From: Avena insularis
Lineage: Eukaryota; Streptophyta; Magnoliopsida; Poales; Poaceae
DNA: 64,000 nucleotides
Direction of reading: 5' to 3'
Assembly: GCA_023614405.1 (NCBI GenBank)
Contig: CM042694.1
Coordinates: forward strand, 86,473,285 to 86,537,284
This document shows positions 11,197 to 22,420 of this stretch, in pieces (positions within the stretch are counted from its first letter, which is position 1; each line of letters begins with the position of its first letter). The translations under genes were made by a program, and so were the position numbers. The notes beneath the pieces were generated by a model. It was not told the origin of the DNA. It was given only the letters and a program-made list of their open reading frames with translations, and did not search any database.

Positions 11197-14100
11197 TGTA
11201 ACATCCCAAAACTTCAATCCAAGGTTATTAAGATCCAAATCATCAAAATTAGGGTTAACAAAAACTTTTCCAATTAAAAATATTAAAGCATTCATATGTG
11301 TGTGCATTTAAATAGGAGTTGATTTGAATTGCCATGATTAAGTGATCCATTGCTTGTAAAATGATTCTTAGGTGAAATAAACATCATCTAGATCATTCCC
11401 AAACAAATCCCAAAGAAAAACAAATCAAAATGACTAAAAGAAGAGAATGGTCATTTGTGCCATTTTAATCAACATACCTACTTTGGCTATTCCTAGTACT
11501 CAAAACCTAACAGAAACAATTATGGATCTTTGCACCCCTTTATAGTACACATAATGATGTACCAAGGTCCACTTTGTGATCTGCCAAAACCATTCAAATA
11601 CTAATTTTAATTGACATTTGAAAATTGAATCTATATCATGTGCGAAGATCCCACTATTTCAAAAACCACTCAAACAAGCTCAATTTTCAAAACCCAAGCA
11701 CCCACAGAGTCTCAAGCTTAGTACTGGCACACCCACCAAAAATCTTTGCAAAATTCAAAAATAACTTTCTTGCGGCCATTTCAACAAACACATGGCAGAC
11801 AGGGTTTAAACTCTAAAACTAGCTCACTGTTTTGAACAGGGTTTTGCCCCCAAATGATCTCCATTTAATCCCTTTGTCCCCCTTTGATCAAACCACACCC
11901 TTAGCAACCCCATCCCCTACCCCCTAGTGGCATTGTCAAGCCAACCCGAGCCCATGCCGCCGGCCAAACCTTGCCCCACCGCAGCAGACCATCCCCCTCT
12001 CTCTCACCATGTCTAGTAGCTAGCTCACACCTCACCGCCACCCTATGTCCCCTCCCCGAGCCGAGCCAGACCGTGGACCACCGCCAATGCGCCATGCACC
12101 AAGCGTCTGCACCATGCCGAGCACGCGCCAGAGCGCCGCGCCCGACACGCGTGCACACGCCGCCCCTCGACCGCAGCCCGCGCCCACTGTGTCGCCACGA
12201 CCCCAGGAGCACACCAGACATGCCCATTCGCCGGCCAACGCACCACAGCCACCGCTCGCCGTTGACACCACGCTCGAGCGCCAAAGACCGCCGACCAAAC
12301 GCCGCCCCTAGGCCCGCATTCAATCCGTAGAGCACCGCCAGGAGACCAGCCACCGTCCCCTACCTCGAGCCACACCACTAGCACACTGTGCAGCCCTCGC
12401 CGGAGCCGCCCGCCCATGCCTCTCGGTCGCGTCGTCATCCTATAAATAGAGGCCACCCCCAGCCATTCTGTGCACACCACTCACCTCCCCACACCTCACT
12501 GGACCTTCGCCACTTCACCCCGGAGCAAGGCGAGCAGCCGTTGGCCAGAATTGCACCGGAGCTGGCCACCTCTAGAGGAGAAGGGCGCCGCTGATTCCGA
12601 CCACCCCTGGAGCTGCCTCGACCATCCTTGAGCTCGCCGTCGACCACCAGTCCGTTTGCCCGCCTCGCCGTTGTTGCTAGAGCCCTGGTACGCCCCCTGA
12701 GCACCCCCACTGAGCCGCTAGGGTTAGAATTCGCCGGCGACAGGTCCGTCGTCAATGACGAGCCCTAGCTGTTGATCCTCGTTCTAATCCAACGACCCAT
12801 ATCGCCTGCATGGCGTTATGAGCCTCTCGACGGTGGACCCCACTTCGGTGAGCCTCGCCACGTAGTGTCACTGGGCCGGCCCGTTAGCGTTCCCGCGTAA
12901 CCCAGTTGGTTTGAATTGGGATTTTTCTATTTTAGTTTAAACCTAGTTCTGTCCCCTAGTTTGAAATTCAATTCAGAGAGATTTACAAATCCAAATGGAG
13001 TGATTCCAATTTTGTTAGAAAGCTACTGAAAAGATCTACCCAAGCCCGTTGGATTTAATTCAATTAGAGATAGAGATCTCTCCTAGTAAAAATAACAAAC
13101 AGAAGCATTTGCACCTTGCAACATTTTTATAAAATCAACCAAGATAGCTTTTGAGTTGATTCCAACTCTCAAAATACACATTTAACCATAACTATATGAA
13201 TATGTAATAATATTAGATTTACATGTAGTGACTTTGGACTAGTACCAAAATAATGCTATATAGGCATTTCTAGTCACTTTAAATCATTAAATAATGAAAT
13301 TAAACCAAAGTAATTATGAACCAACCTTTAAATCACATTCCCACATGTTGGAATATATGGTGATGACATGTGTCCACATGATCCCATATTTTAAGTGGTG
13401 AATATTAAATCTTAGTTATACCACTTTGACTAGTATTTACCCCAAGTATTAAGTTCAAGCTTTACTTCCTTTACTTTACCAAAGTCCCTTACTTGTTTTG
13501 AAGGTAGCATAAAGAGTATAAAACTTGACCTATTTAGATAACTTTAGATGTCATTCAATGGCATGAGATTGATCCCATTATTTTCCACCTTAGTGAATAC
13601 TCTTAACTTAGTAGTTTAGAGTAGATAAAAACTTGAGTCACTTTAGATGGGAACACTTGGTGAAAATGAATTATGAAAACCTTGGAATGATGAGTCATTC
13701 TATTGAGATGTTTTGACATGTGTTGAGAAACACAAATGGTTTATGATGGTGAAAATATTGAGGCATGAGCCTTAGCCCTTTTATAAAACTGATGGTTGGA
13801 TTCGGATGCGATACCATTCCAAATTTACCGTACAACCACAATACCTGAATTGGGTAAGGCTTAGTCGGAAGTTTATATGCGTTAGTATTAGTTCCCTCGC
13901 GGGAGAGGTTTGAGCTGAGGCTACCTCTCAATGTTGTCCACCTATGTAGTGCCCAAGATGACAGATGGTCATGGTTGGGAGGCCATGCTCATAGGAGAGG
14001 TGCTTATACTAGGGTGTGTAAAGGAAAGGTTATGTTTGATTATCTGCATACCAAGTATGATTATTCAGGGATATCCCTGACAGATGTATCGAATCTTGTG

Positions 14101-14767
14101 GTGAAAGTGTACCACCTCTGCAGAGTGTCAAACTATTCGAATAGCCGCGTCCGCGGTTATGGACAGTTGGAATGGCCATACTGTTTCGTTGTCAGATGTT
14201 TTCAAAATAACTTATGAAAGGAATGATGAATCTGGACTTGACCACAACAGGGTTGTGTTTATGACACTAGCTTCCCAACTTAAGTGATTCTAGAACTTTA
14301 TTTTATCTTTCTTTGCTTCTGAACTCAGCTTAGGTTTCAAACTTAACTTTATAGTTAAACATAGAGTTAGTACTTCAACTTAGAATTATACTTCTTGTTA
14401 GTGGTAGTTTGCGAGTACTTAAAGAGTACTCATGGCTTTTGTCCCTGGCTATTCTCATGGCCATACTATGAAGGAGACTATCAAGATGATGGCCAGCAGG
14501 ACGGCTATGATAACTAGGACTATCTACCTTCGTCAGCATTGCCTGTGCCCCTGAAGATGGACCCCACCGCTATGCTTTATATTTATTCCGCTGCTTGTTG
14601 TATTAAGACTGGATCATGAGATCCTTATTTGTGTAAGACCTTATGTATGGTTTGTAATGGAGGATGTACTGTGATATTCAATCTTTTATGTCTCGCAAAA
14701 ATGGTAATCCTGGGATTGCGATGGATGACATAACAGGCATCTGGGATTAAAAATCCGGGTGTTGACA
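11197..14767 (+). repeat. 3' LTR (3571 bp)
   Basis: It runs from TGTAACATCC to GTTGACA. It lacks the 393 bp present at 3637-4029 of the 5' LTR, with a GTTAT microhomology at the junction (13415-13419). It retains 123 bp missing from the 5' LTR. A TATA box is conserved at 12441-12448. Confidence 0.95.
12441..12448 (+). promoter_or_regulatory. TATA box of the 3' LTR
   Basis: TATAAATA, identical in context to the box at 2659-2666. It could drive read-out transcription into 14768 onward. Confidence 0.7.
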
Positions 14768-14999
14768 TGGAGGTAGATAAGAAGCACTGCCAGAGCTTGC
14801 CGCTGCGGAGAAGACGAGCAGCGGGGCCTCGGCAACGGCACCCCGCGAAGGATGGCGCGAGCTCCAAAGCCATCTTAGCCCCGCCAACCCCACGCGCGAG
14901 TCACCCTGTGAACTGCCGGCTCGCCTTGTCCTCGATCCGCCACGGGGCGCAGCACGGCAGTAGCGCGCTCTCGATTGCGACGACGACAAAGTCGACCCC
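14768..14999. repeat. Host direct repeat copy A, right part
   Basis: It begins with the target duplication TGGAG (14768-14772), then AGAAGCACTGCCAGAGCTTG, and matches 16621-16830 with substitutions and small indels. The homology ends at about AAAGTCGA. On the minus strand it could be the 5' end of a coding region (MALELAPSFAG...), but no known protein is recognised. Confidence 0.85.
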
Positions 15000-15063
15000 C
15001 TTTTTTCTTCTTGATGACATTAAGTCAACCCCTTTGGTTTTGAAAACCAGCGTTGTACTCTTA

Positions 15064-16456
15064 GAGCATGACTGACAGGTAAACCTTCCGGTAAAACGCG
15101 AGTATAGGGTCATGTACTCGCGATTTTCATGTTTGAGGGTTCAGGTGCAGATCAACGCCCTTACTCGCAACCTGTAAAATAGAATATTGCGAGTAAGAGC
15201 GCTGATCTACGCCGGATCCCTCCTGACCCGTAAAAAAAGGATGTACACAGATCACATCAAATTCATAGTTCATAGTTTTATATCAATTTGACAAAGCAGT
15301 TCACAGTAAATTCATACGCAAACAATTCAAGGGAGAATCATGCAAGGGAAACTCTTATCACCATGCTCAACCGAGGCACATCCGGTTCCACTTAGACGAG
15401 CTAGCCTTCTTCTCTCCGTGATCTCCGCAGTGGTCTCTTTCCACCCCTCCAATTGTTGCTCATTTATGTCCTTGGTGGACATCATCATTATCTCCCTCTC
15501 TTCGTCCAAGAGATCTTTCATTGCCTTGGCTTTTTCACATTGAGCTCCATCTCCTCCAACTCGGCCTTACGCCTAGCATCTTGTTGCGAGGCTTCCACCT
15601 TTGCAAGATGCACCTCTTTCTTCCTCTCGGTGATGAGAAGCTTTGTCTCCAATGTCTTCATTGTCATTGCCTCTTTGGTATTCATTATTTGATCAAACTT
15701 GTCCCGCGGCAATGATGCATAGGCATCCTCCTTAGCCTCTCCTTGGCCTTTTTGCTCCCCTCCGGCTTGTCAAACTTCTTTGCTTCTTTATCGTCATCAC
15801 TATCATCTAGCATCACCATCGACCCTTTCTTCACTAGAGCTTCTTTGTCCCTTAATGTCCACTTGGGAAATGTTGGAGCACATCAAAGCAATGTTTATAT
15901 GCAAAGATTTTGCCCTTGATGCCGGCCATTTATTTGTACCTTGCATCTGCAAAACCCTCGTACAAGCATGACACAAAGGTTAGTTCGCAAAGTAATGATA
16001 AAAATTGACCAAGAAGTGATGGAAAAGAAACTGATGTATTCTTTGATAGTTCTACCACTTGGAGGATTGGTCCTAACCGCGTCCATCGCCACACTCCAAT
16101 GGCTATAAGCCGGTTTGATCACCTCCCAACGGCCTTGAAGGGACCTGAAAGTGCGATACACCGGCTGTCATACTCGAGGCATGAGCTTCAAAAACCTATC
16201 CTCAATGCGCTGCTAGTAACGCTTCCCGGACTGATCCGTGCCCACGGCCGCATCCATTCCAACTTGAGCCCAATCATGGCACAAAGTTGCATCCTCTATC
16301 TCCGTGTAGTTAGAAGTTCTCTTCTTCTTCGGCTTCACCTCGCCCACAACGTTAACCTCCGTCACCTCTTCCTCCTCGTTGCCGAATGGAGCGAGTGGGG
16401 GAACGTCGGTGTTCACAGTTGTATCATTCAAGAGATCCATGAACCCCACATGTCCA
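15064..16456 (-). mobile_element. PIF/Harbinger-like element remnant
   Basis: The left end reads TTA followed by GAGCATGACTGACAGGTAAA, resembling the GAGCATCTCT... termini of grass Harbinger elements with 3-bp TTA target sites. The next 180 bp have the alternating GCGAGTA / CTTACTCGC composition usual for these subterminal regions. The body carries a NAM/Myb-like gene, the type often found as ORF1 of these elements. The right terminus is missing; homology with copy B starts abruptly at 16457. Confidence 0.6.
15327..16452 (-). pseudogene. NAM-associated / Myb-SANT-like protein (PIF ORF1 type), decayed
   Basis: Reading leftward from 16452, the product has a basic-acidic start and then KPKKKRTSNYTEIEDATLCH, a Myb/SANT-like trihelix motif. 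It continues through GTDQSGKRY, FRSLQGRWEVIKPAYSHW and VRTNPPSGRTIKEY. After an intron-like gap come FAYKHCFDVLQHFP, a DDSDDD-type acidic stretch, and a charged C-terminal coiled coil (TMKTLETKLLITERKKEVHL and REIMMMSTKDINEQQLEGW). This order matches the plant NAM-associated family (often annotated glutathione S-transferase T3-like) related to PIF/Harbinger ORF1 DNA-binding partners. In-frame stops (one replaces the Trp after GKRY) and frame changes show it is a pseudogene. It begins at the copy B junction with no ATG in frame. Confidence 0.75.
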
Positions 16457-16830
16457 TTGTGTCGAACGCGTGGTGTGCACGCGCGCAGCTAGCGGTATCT
16501 AGCCGATATTACGCATGAGAGGCTAGGGAAACTGAGAATGGGATCCGAGAGAATTAATCCAAGGCCGCGGGACGCAAACAAACGAAGGGAAGGTAAGATG
16601 GTACGAATGAGCACCTGCTGGAGGTAGATAAGAAGCACTGCCAGAGCTTGCCGCCGCGGAGAAGACGAGTAACAGGACCTCGGCACCCCACGGATGGCGT
16701 GAGCTCCAAAGCTATCTTAGCCCAGCCAACTCCGCACGCGAGTCACCCTATGAACTGCCGGCTCGCCTTGTCCCCGATCCGCCAGCACGGCAGCAGCGCA
16801 CTCTCGGTCGCGACGATGGCAAAGTCGAGT
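16457..16830. repeat. Host direct repeat copy B (unoccupied insertion site)
   Basis: It is continuous where copy A is interrupted. It contains neither MITE 2 nor the 13.2 kb gypsy element, and the single TGGAG is at about 16619-16623. It is the in-window pre-insertion reference for both events. Confidence 0.9.
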
Positions 16831-17652
16831 GGAATGATGAACTAAAGCTTTTCCTCAAAGAAAATTTGAAATGATCAACTGTGTGTGTGACAAATTTTAC
16901 AAAATTCGTCCAGAAAAGCTCTAAAAAGGAACACGACATGGAGTTTCAAACACTCAACGAAATTATAAACCATTTGCGAGAATAGATTCGTAATATCTAG
17001 GGGCATCTTTTTCATCTAAACATTATCTTGAGTGGAGACATAATCAGATAGATTAGAGGGGATTAAAATCAAATATGTTAGTTAAATGCATATCACTCAT
17101 TGGCTCATGTGTACACATGAGGAACCAAAGGTGTCTTTTGGGGGAAACGAGAATACATGAGCCTAAAGTTGTCCAAGTCAATTCTCTACATCATCCAGCG
17201 GGATAAGAGAAAAAAAAGGAAAAAAGAGGCCCGAGCAAACAAACATGCCTTACAAGTCTAAGTGCATGTCCTTATACACATGCACAGACAATCACCATAC
17301 CTAGCGCAAGTTTGAAACATACTCAGTTACTGACCTTATCCTAGCAAAACTAGAAATCCTATTCTACTTGGGCTAAACTTTAGTACATATACGGTATACT
17401 TCTTATATTCGTATACGCAAGCGACAACTTAGTGATTCGTAACAAGTTCTACCCTTGTCAACGCAAACATAGTTTTTCTTAAACTGATTCCTAACAGAAA
17501 AATTCTCAAAATCGGTTCTACTAAAAATCGGGTGAAAACTCGTTTTCTATAACCCTTTTGCTAACTCTCGGTTAGCCAAGAATTTCCTTAGCTCTCGATC
17601 GATGGAGCCGATTTGTTCCGTCTCGTTTTCTTGTGGGTAAGTCCACTTGGCT
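16831..17652. other. Intergenic DNA, nothing recognised
   Basis: AT-rich sequence without coding frames of note, structured repeats or element termini. Confidence 0.5.
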
Positions 17653-18040
17653 GTAGTTTGTGGGCTTTTAGTTTATTGTTGGGCTGCCAACGTAATAGGC
17701 TTGATTTTTTTATGGAGGAGGGCCGACCTGATGCTAGTAATGGGCTCGATTTTTCAGCTAGGATTTTTTTCCTTTTGTTTTTCTACCTTTTTTAGGCTTG
17801 TTTAATTGCGTATTGTCTCGTAATTGCTTATACATTTGTAATTGAATTTTTTTTTAAGAAATACAGTATATACGCAGACGCTCACAATGCATACATACAG
17901 TCACCCTTATGAACACACGCATACACACCCTACCCTATGAGCACCTCCGAGACTGAGTCGGCGGGTCTTGAGATTGACGAAGTTACCATAGGCGCCTCGC
18001 TATCGACGGAAACATCGCCTCCTACTGAAAAATATTCCGC
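17653..18040. repeat. Dispersed block, copy 1 (contains SINE)
   Basis: About 390 bp that recur at 19101-19497 in the same orientation. Both copies share the GGGCTTTTAGTTTATTGTTG start, the GGAGGAGGGCCGACCTGATG centre and the SINE body. The block, with the SINE already inside, was duplicated. Confidence 0.88.
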
Positions 18041-18128
18041 CTTTATAAGACACTAAAGCGTTAAACCTGGGAGTTGAACTGTGGTGGGTTGGGGTACCAC
18101 TGTCCTCTTAACCATTATGTCATTTACC
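17846..18128 (-). mobile_element. tRNA-derived SINE
   Basis: Read on the minus strand, the head (around 18125-18060) has TGGTTAAGAGG and AGTTCAACTCC. These resemble the A and B boxes of a tRNA-type pol III promoter. The body includes the conserved grass SINE words GACTGAGTCGGCGGGTCTTG and GAACACACGCATACACACCC (as on the plus strand). It ends in an oligo-A tail (the T run at 17847-17855). Confidence 0.7.
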
Positions 18129-18278
18129 ACTTGCAATTATATACAGATGTGCAATTGCTTATATGTGTGCAATTGAAAATCTTTATCTTTAATTGTATGC
18201 GTGTTTGCACATATATATGTGTAGTTACATGTAAGTCTGCAATTGAATTTTCTTCATATACAAGTAATTGCACATACA

Positions 18279-18511
18279 TACTACCTCTGTTTGGGATTAT
18301 AGGTCCCGAGAGCTTTTTTACATTGTTTGAGATTATAAGAGTTATCTCATTTATTAGTCTCTCTCGTTCAATACATGTTTTTCTTTTCCTCTCACTTCTC
18401 TCATGCATGTAAGACAATTAATGCATGCATAGATTAATGAGAGAGAGTTATGTACTGTCTTAATATTATCAACTTGGCCCTTAGGACTAATAATCCTAAA
18501 CAAAGGTAGTA
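18279..18511. mobile_element. Stowaway-like MITE 3
   Basis: The termini are CTACCTCTGTTTGGGATTAT and, inward from the right, CTACCTTTGTTTAGGATTAT. Both sides are flanked by TA (18279-18280, 18510-18511). It is about 229 bp long and non-coding. It lies within a stretch that repeats GCAATTGCA-type words. Confidence 0.85.
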
Positions 18512-19100
18512 TGCAATTACACGCAAAAAAAACATTTGTATGCAATTATACATAGACGTGTAATTGCATATAAACGTGCAATTGCACATGGATATGTAAT
18601 TTTATTTTACGCGCAGATTGAAACTATTTTTTGAGAACAAAATTATAACTTTATATGCAATCGCTTTTTATAGTAATTTTGAAGTGGCCCTGTCGTTGTT
18701 TGCTTTTGAGATTGTTGTTGGGCTTCTAATAGGCAGAAAAAGCCTAGAGGAGGAAAAACGCTGCAGGTTTCGTGTCGATCGATCGTGAATGATTAGATCG
18801 ATCGAGATTCTCTTAAAAAAAAGATCGATCAAGAATTAGTGTAGTCTCGGTTGATCGAGAGCTAGGTGCCTCCTTTCTATAAACCCAACCCTAAAATTTG
18901 CTATCCATACAACCACTTTAGTCATCCCTTTGAATCACAGAACTTGAATTCGAGAAGACACCTACGTAGTACTAATCGGAAACAGACACCGACGCAGCGA
19001 TTCCACAACGTGTCGGGCGTCCTGGTCTTATCCGACGGCCGTGGACGTTCCAAGATGCGTGTGTCCATATTGCCTCCACCACCCTGTACTTTGTACACCT
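18512..19100. other. Intergenic DNA with GATCGATC cluster
   Basis: No gene is seen. Between about 18773 and 18865 the words GATCGATC / CGATCGA recur four times around an A run, giving weak hairpin potential. The rest is unremarkable. Confidence 0.45.
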
Positions 19101-19497
19101 TAGTTTATGGGCTTTTAGTTTATTGTTGGGCTGTCAACGTAATGGGCTAGATTTTTTGTGGAGGAGGGCCGACCTGATGCTAGTAATGGGCTCGATTTTT
19201 CAGCTAGGATTTTTTTTCCTTTTGTTTTTCTACCCTTTTTAGGCTTGTTTAATTGCGTATTGTCTCGTAATTGCTTATACATTTGTAATTGAAAATCCAT
19301 TTTTTTTGAGAAACATAGTACAAACACAGACGCTCACAATGCATACATACACTCACCCCTATAAACACACGCACGCACATCCTATCCCTATGAGCACTTT
19401 CGAAAGACTGAGCCAGCGGGTCTTGAGATTGATGAAGTCACCATAAACGCCTCGCTATCGAGGAGAACGTCGCCTCCTATTAAAATAATATTTCACC
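19101..19497. repeat. Dispersed block, copy 2 with truncated SINE
   Basis: Second copy of 17653-18040. The SINE body is present from about 19296, but its tRNA-like head is missing. The block stops where the F-box-associated fragment begins. Confidence 0.85.
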
Positions 19498-19914
19498 TCC
19501 TTCGACTTCACGACGGGCGAGTACAGCATCGTCGACGGCCCGCCGTTACGGTGGAGGTGCCAGGACGTGGCGCTGGGCAACGTGGGCGGCGCGCTGTGCG
19601 TCGTCCCCACGCTGATTAGCATGCTGGGCGCGGTGTGGCTGCGCACCGCCGAGGGAACGTGGACGCGGGTGCTCCGGGTGCGCACGCGCTACATCCTGGC
19701 GAGACTGGTCCCCGTGGGGATATGCGAGCGCACCGGGGAGATGCTGCTGCTCGCCGGCAGGGCGATGCACCACTGCTGCGCCGGCACCGGGAAGGCGCGC
19801 GCGGTGGTCGACGTTAGAGGGCAGCTCGACCACCCCTCCCGCCGTGGTGGAGCAATCGCCAAGACGCTCGTCTTCATGTACACACCGTCGCTTCTTAAGA
19901 TTGGTCCCGGTTGA
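19486..19914 (+). pseudogene. F-box associated domain fragment
   Basis: The open frame begins inside the end of the SINE block and reads FTSFDFTTGEYSIVDGPP, then VALGNVGGALCVVPTLIS, EGTWTRVLRVRTRYIL and PVGICERTGEMLLL. The pattern of a FDFTTGEY strand, a glycine-rich strand and a repeated W/R-rich strand resembles the C-terminal F-box-associated beta domain of plant F-box proteins. No F-box and no Met start precede it. The frame ends at a TGA (19912-19914) after a degenerate tail. It is a fragment, probably moved here by duplication or transposition. It is very GC-rich compared with its flanks. Family assignment is moderate. Confidence 0.5.
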
Positions 19915-19977
19915 TCTTAGTGGCTGGATATTTGTTGCGTGCTGAATTAGCACGTCATTACTTTGTGAATTAGCATG

Positions 19978-20045
19978 TACTTCCTCTGTTCCACAATGGA
20001 AAGGTTAAACAGCTTCTTAAAAAGACTTACATTATAGAACAGAGC
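19978..20045. mobile_element. Stowaway MITE remnant
   Basis: TACTTCCTCTGTTCCACAATG at the left and CATTATAGAACAGAG at the right form a short inverted pair typical of an internally deleted Stowaway-type element. The TA flank at the right is unclear. Confidence 0.5.
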
Positions 20046-20824
20046 TAGCATGTCATAGGTTTTTCCCCTTTAGCACTAACTTTTGTGAATTAGCATGTAA
20101 TTTTGATGGACATGTCTACGTGGCGCGCCGCACCCAGTTCCACCCCATGGTGCGGCTGACCGATCCAAAAAAGCAACTCTCATGCTTTTATTCCAGAGCA
20201 AGCGTTGAGCGCAAGCTAGCCTTACTGTGTATCCTTCCCTCCCATCAGCTGGAAGGCCGGCCCTAGTAAAACCCATATGACGCCAGCTAGCCAACCAACC
20301 AGATCCCATGCAAAACCGACATAAAAACAAGGAGAAAATAAGAACTATAGGCGCACAGAAAAATAATTCAAAAACTCCAGGGATAAATTGTGTGTGAAAT
20401 CACAAAATTCAGAAAATAAGAACTAGACGCACAACTAAAATAATCCAAAAACTCCAGAGATAATCTATACATGAAAAATCACAAAAGTAGAGATCGGAGG
20501 AGGAGAAAGCATGTATCTACAAAGAAATCCTCCCTTTGCTCTCTATTTTATCTCAAAAGCTGCTCACTGCAACTCTTCTCCGAGGAACAATGACAAATTA
20601 TCCTGAACAAGAGTAGTATCATCCTAGGAACAAAACAAACCATCATCCCAGGAACATAACCATACTAGTGAATCATCAAGTAAACACATGTATCTTTTCG
20701 GATAAAAAGTAGCACAAAAACTAGCAAATCCCAAGTGTCTAGAAAAGCAACCACTATAGTGTTATATAAGAATTTTCAAAAGCTAAATTAGTATCTATTG
20801 CCAAATTTACAAAGCTACACTTAC
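20046..20824. other. Intergenic DNA, nothing recognised
   Basis: AT-rich. It contains a partial internal repeat (AAAATAAGAACTA... at about 20334 and 20413, each followed by AAAAACTCCAG), but no gene. Confidence 0.45.
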
Positions 20825-21044
20825 AGCTGCCAAGTTAAACACTCATAGCTATCATATTAATCACTCGCAGCTACCTGATTGATCATTCACGGTTGCCAGG
20901 TTGATCACTCTTAGCTACCATATTAATCACCCGCAACTACCAGAAAGATTACTCATAGCTACAAGGTTAATCCTTCCTAGCTACCAGATTAATCACTCAC
21001 ACCTACCAAATAAATTACTCAGAGCTACCAGGTTTATATTTTCA
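20825..21044. repeat. 22-bp minisatellite, ten units
   Basis: Ten consecutive units of exactly 22 bp with no length variation. The consensus is close to AGCTACCAGATTAATCACTC plus two bases. Units differ by several substitutions each, so the array is old but its phase is preserved. Related TACCAGATTA words recur singly to about 21770. Confidence 0.88.
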
Positions 21045-22079
21045 AGGAGGTCTATTCCCACCAATGACTGACTTCTCCCGTGGGCTCCGGGGTCTACATG
21101 CCATATTGTCAGTAGTACACACAAAATCACCAGGTAATACACCACACAGATAAATAGCTAGGCCAGCACCTCAACATCTCAATAACACACATATCACATG
21201 TCAAGGAGATTATCTACACATCACAGAACAAAGAGCATGGAGAGCCGAGGCGGTAGTTGAGGGAGGCCATGTCAGAGTCGAAGTAGTGGCCGGTCTAGCA
21301 ACATCCTACCACCGCACCACAATGCGGGAGGCCACGGCTAGCCCAAAAATAATTGTCAGGCTTATAAGAAACACCCACCGAGTTGTTTATAACTAGTGCC
21401 AGATTCCCCAATAGAATTACGCTTGCTTGTTCCCAAGTTTGTAGTGTTAGCCTGCAAAGTTCCTAATTTCTACTTACCATATTCACATTGCCTAGTTGCC
21501 AATGTGTTTCTGGTTGCCAATATCAATATACACTTATGAAATGCCCCAAAACATCCCAATTGCAAAATTGGCGGGGCCTAGTATCCAAAAATAATAAGTT
21601 TATAATTGTCAGGTTTTTACTATACAACTACTAGATTATTGGGGCACCATTATCTGATTATTCTATCCAAAAATACCAGATTATACATCAAAACAAATTG
21701 TTTTAAAATAAGTAATAGGTTTAAACAAGCAATTGCCAAATTTCCACCACCCAACTACCAGATTATTGAGAGGAGGTGTGTTGGTGGGTGGAGGGCGTTG
21801 AACCTGAGCAGGACATGAAGATGGGGACATCCTTGATGAGGCCCGCGGCACGGCCGACTATCCCCATAGGTCAGACCGCGATAGTGCAACGAGCTCACAT
21901 CCCACGACTTCATCGAATGGCGACAGCTAAGGGGTGGCATGGGCAGAGATGTGGCCCTCCCGCATCTACGCCGCTGCCGTGCGTGCTCTGGTGTTGGTGC
22001 GGGCACTCGTAGTTGCATCCTCGTTATGCGCAGGCCTCCACGTGCTTGTCATCTATGACCTCCTCGTGCTCGTTGGCGC
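21045..22079. other. Intergenic DNA with scattered TACCAGATTA words
   Basis: No gene is recognised. Copies of a CTACCAGATTAT-like word occur at about 21629, 21678 and 21760, related to the adjacent minisatellite. Short GC-rich frames after 21770 have no known domain. Confidence 0.4.
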
Positions 22080-22420
22080 GACGTCTCCTATGTTAGGGAC
22101 AGAAGCCCTCCCCTCGATCTCGTCAGTGCGGCCTGTGACCTGTACGAAACCCTCCCTGCATCGTGCATCCTCGAGCTCGACGGTGGCGGTGGCCCCGCGC
22201 TAGGGACAAAGCCCTCTCCTCGTGCTCGGTGGTTGCCTGTGTGTGGCCCTCATTGTGTAGCGCTTCGTCGATATTGATGATGGCGGTGCTCTCCCTGCCG
22301 CGTGCTCATCGGTGGCTGCGTCCCAGTGCTAGGGATGAAAGCCCGCGTCCCCCGTTCTTCGGCGGTGGCCTGTGCGGAGCCCTCCCTGCGTAGCGCATCC
22401 TCCGCGAGTTCATTAGCGAG
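22080..22420. repeat. Imperfect GC-rich tandem repeats
   Basis: The words TAGGGAC(A)AAGCCC / TAGGGATGAAAGCCC and GAGCCCTCCCTGCGT recur about every 115-130 bp, three times. The several short frames over them are probably not genes. Confidence 0.45.

Larger units (their letters stand above)
1524..14767 (+). mobile_element. Complete Ty3-gypsy chromovirus, Tekay/Del type
   Basis: The element is about 13.2 kb with two LTRs, a tRNA-Met primer site, an extra ORF, gag, protease, reverse transcriptase, RNase H, integrase with a chromodomain, and a polypurine tract, all on the plus strand. The order RT-RH-IN plus the C-terminal chromodomain places it in the chromoviruses. The very long LTRs and the ORF upstream of gag resemble the grass Tekay/Del lineage (RIRE3/RIRE8-like families). 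It is flanked by a perfect 5-bp duplication. It is non-autonomous now: pol carries two frameshifts and several stops. The LTRs differ by scattered substitutions and two large deletions, so the insertion is not recent. Confidence 0.95.

Noticed and set aside
11901..12755. Minus-strand frames of 145-150 codons
   Set aside because: Same LTR region in the 3' copy; no domain and no conservation of frame between LTRs.
1186..16830. Repeats A and B as LTRs of a small retrotransposon
   Set aside because: The repeat begins TG but does not end CA. No primer site follows A and no polypurine tract precedes B. The DNA between them is a Harbinger-like remnant.
18060..18128. tRNA gene
   Set aside because: A- and B-box-like words are present, but cloverleaf pairing is lacking and the sequence continues into a SINE body.
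20825..21044. CRISPR-like array
   Set aside because: Units are contiguous 22-mers without spacers, in a plant genome.
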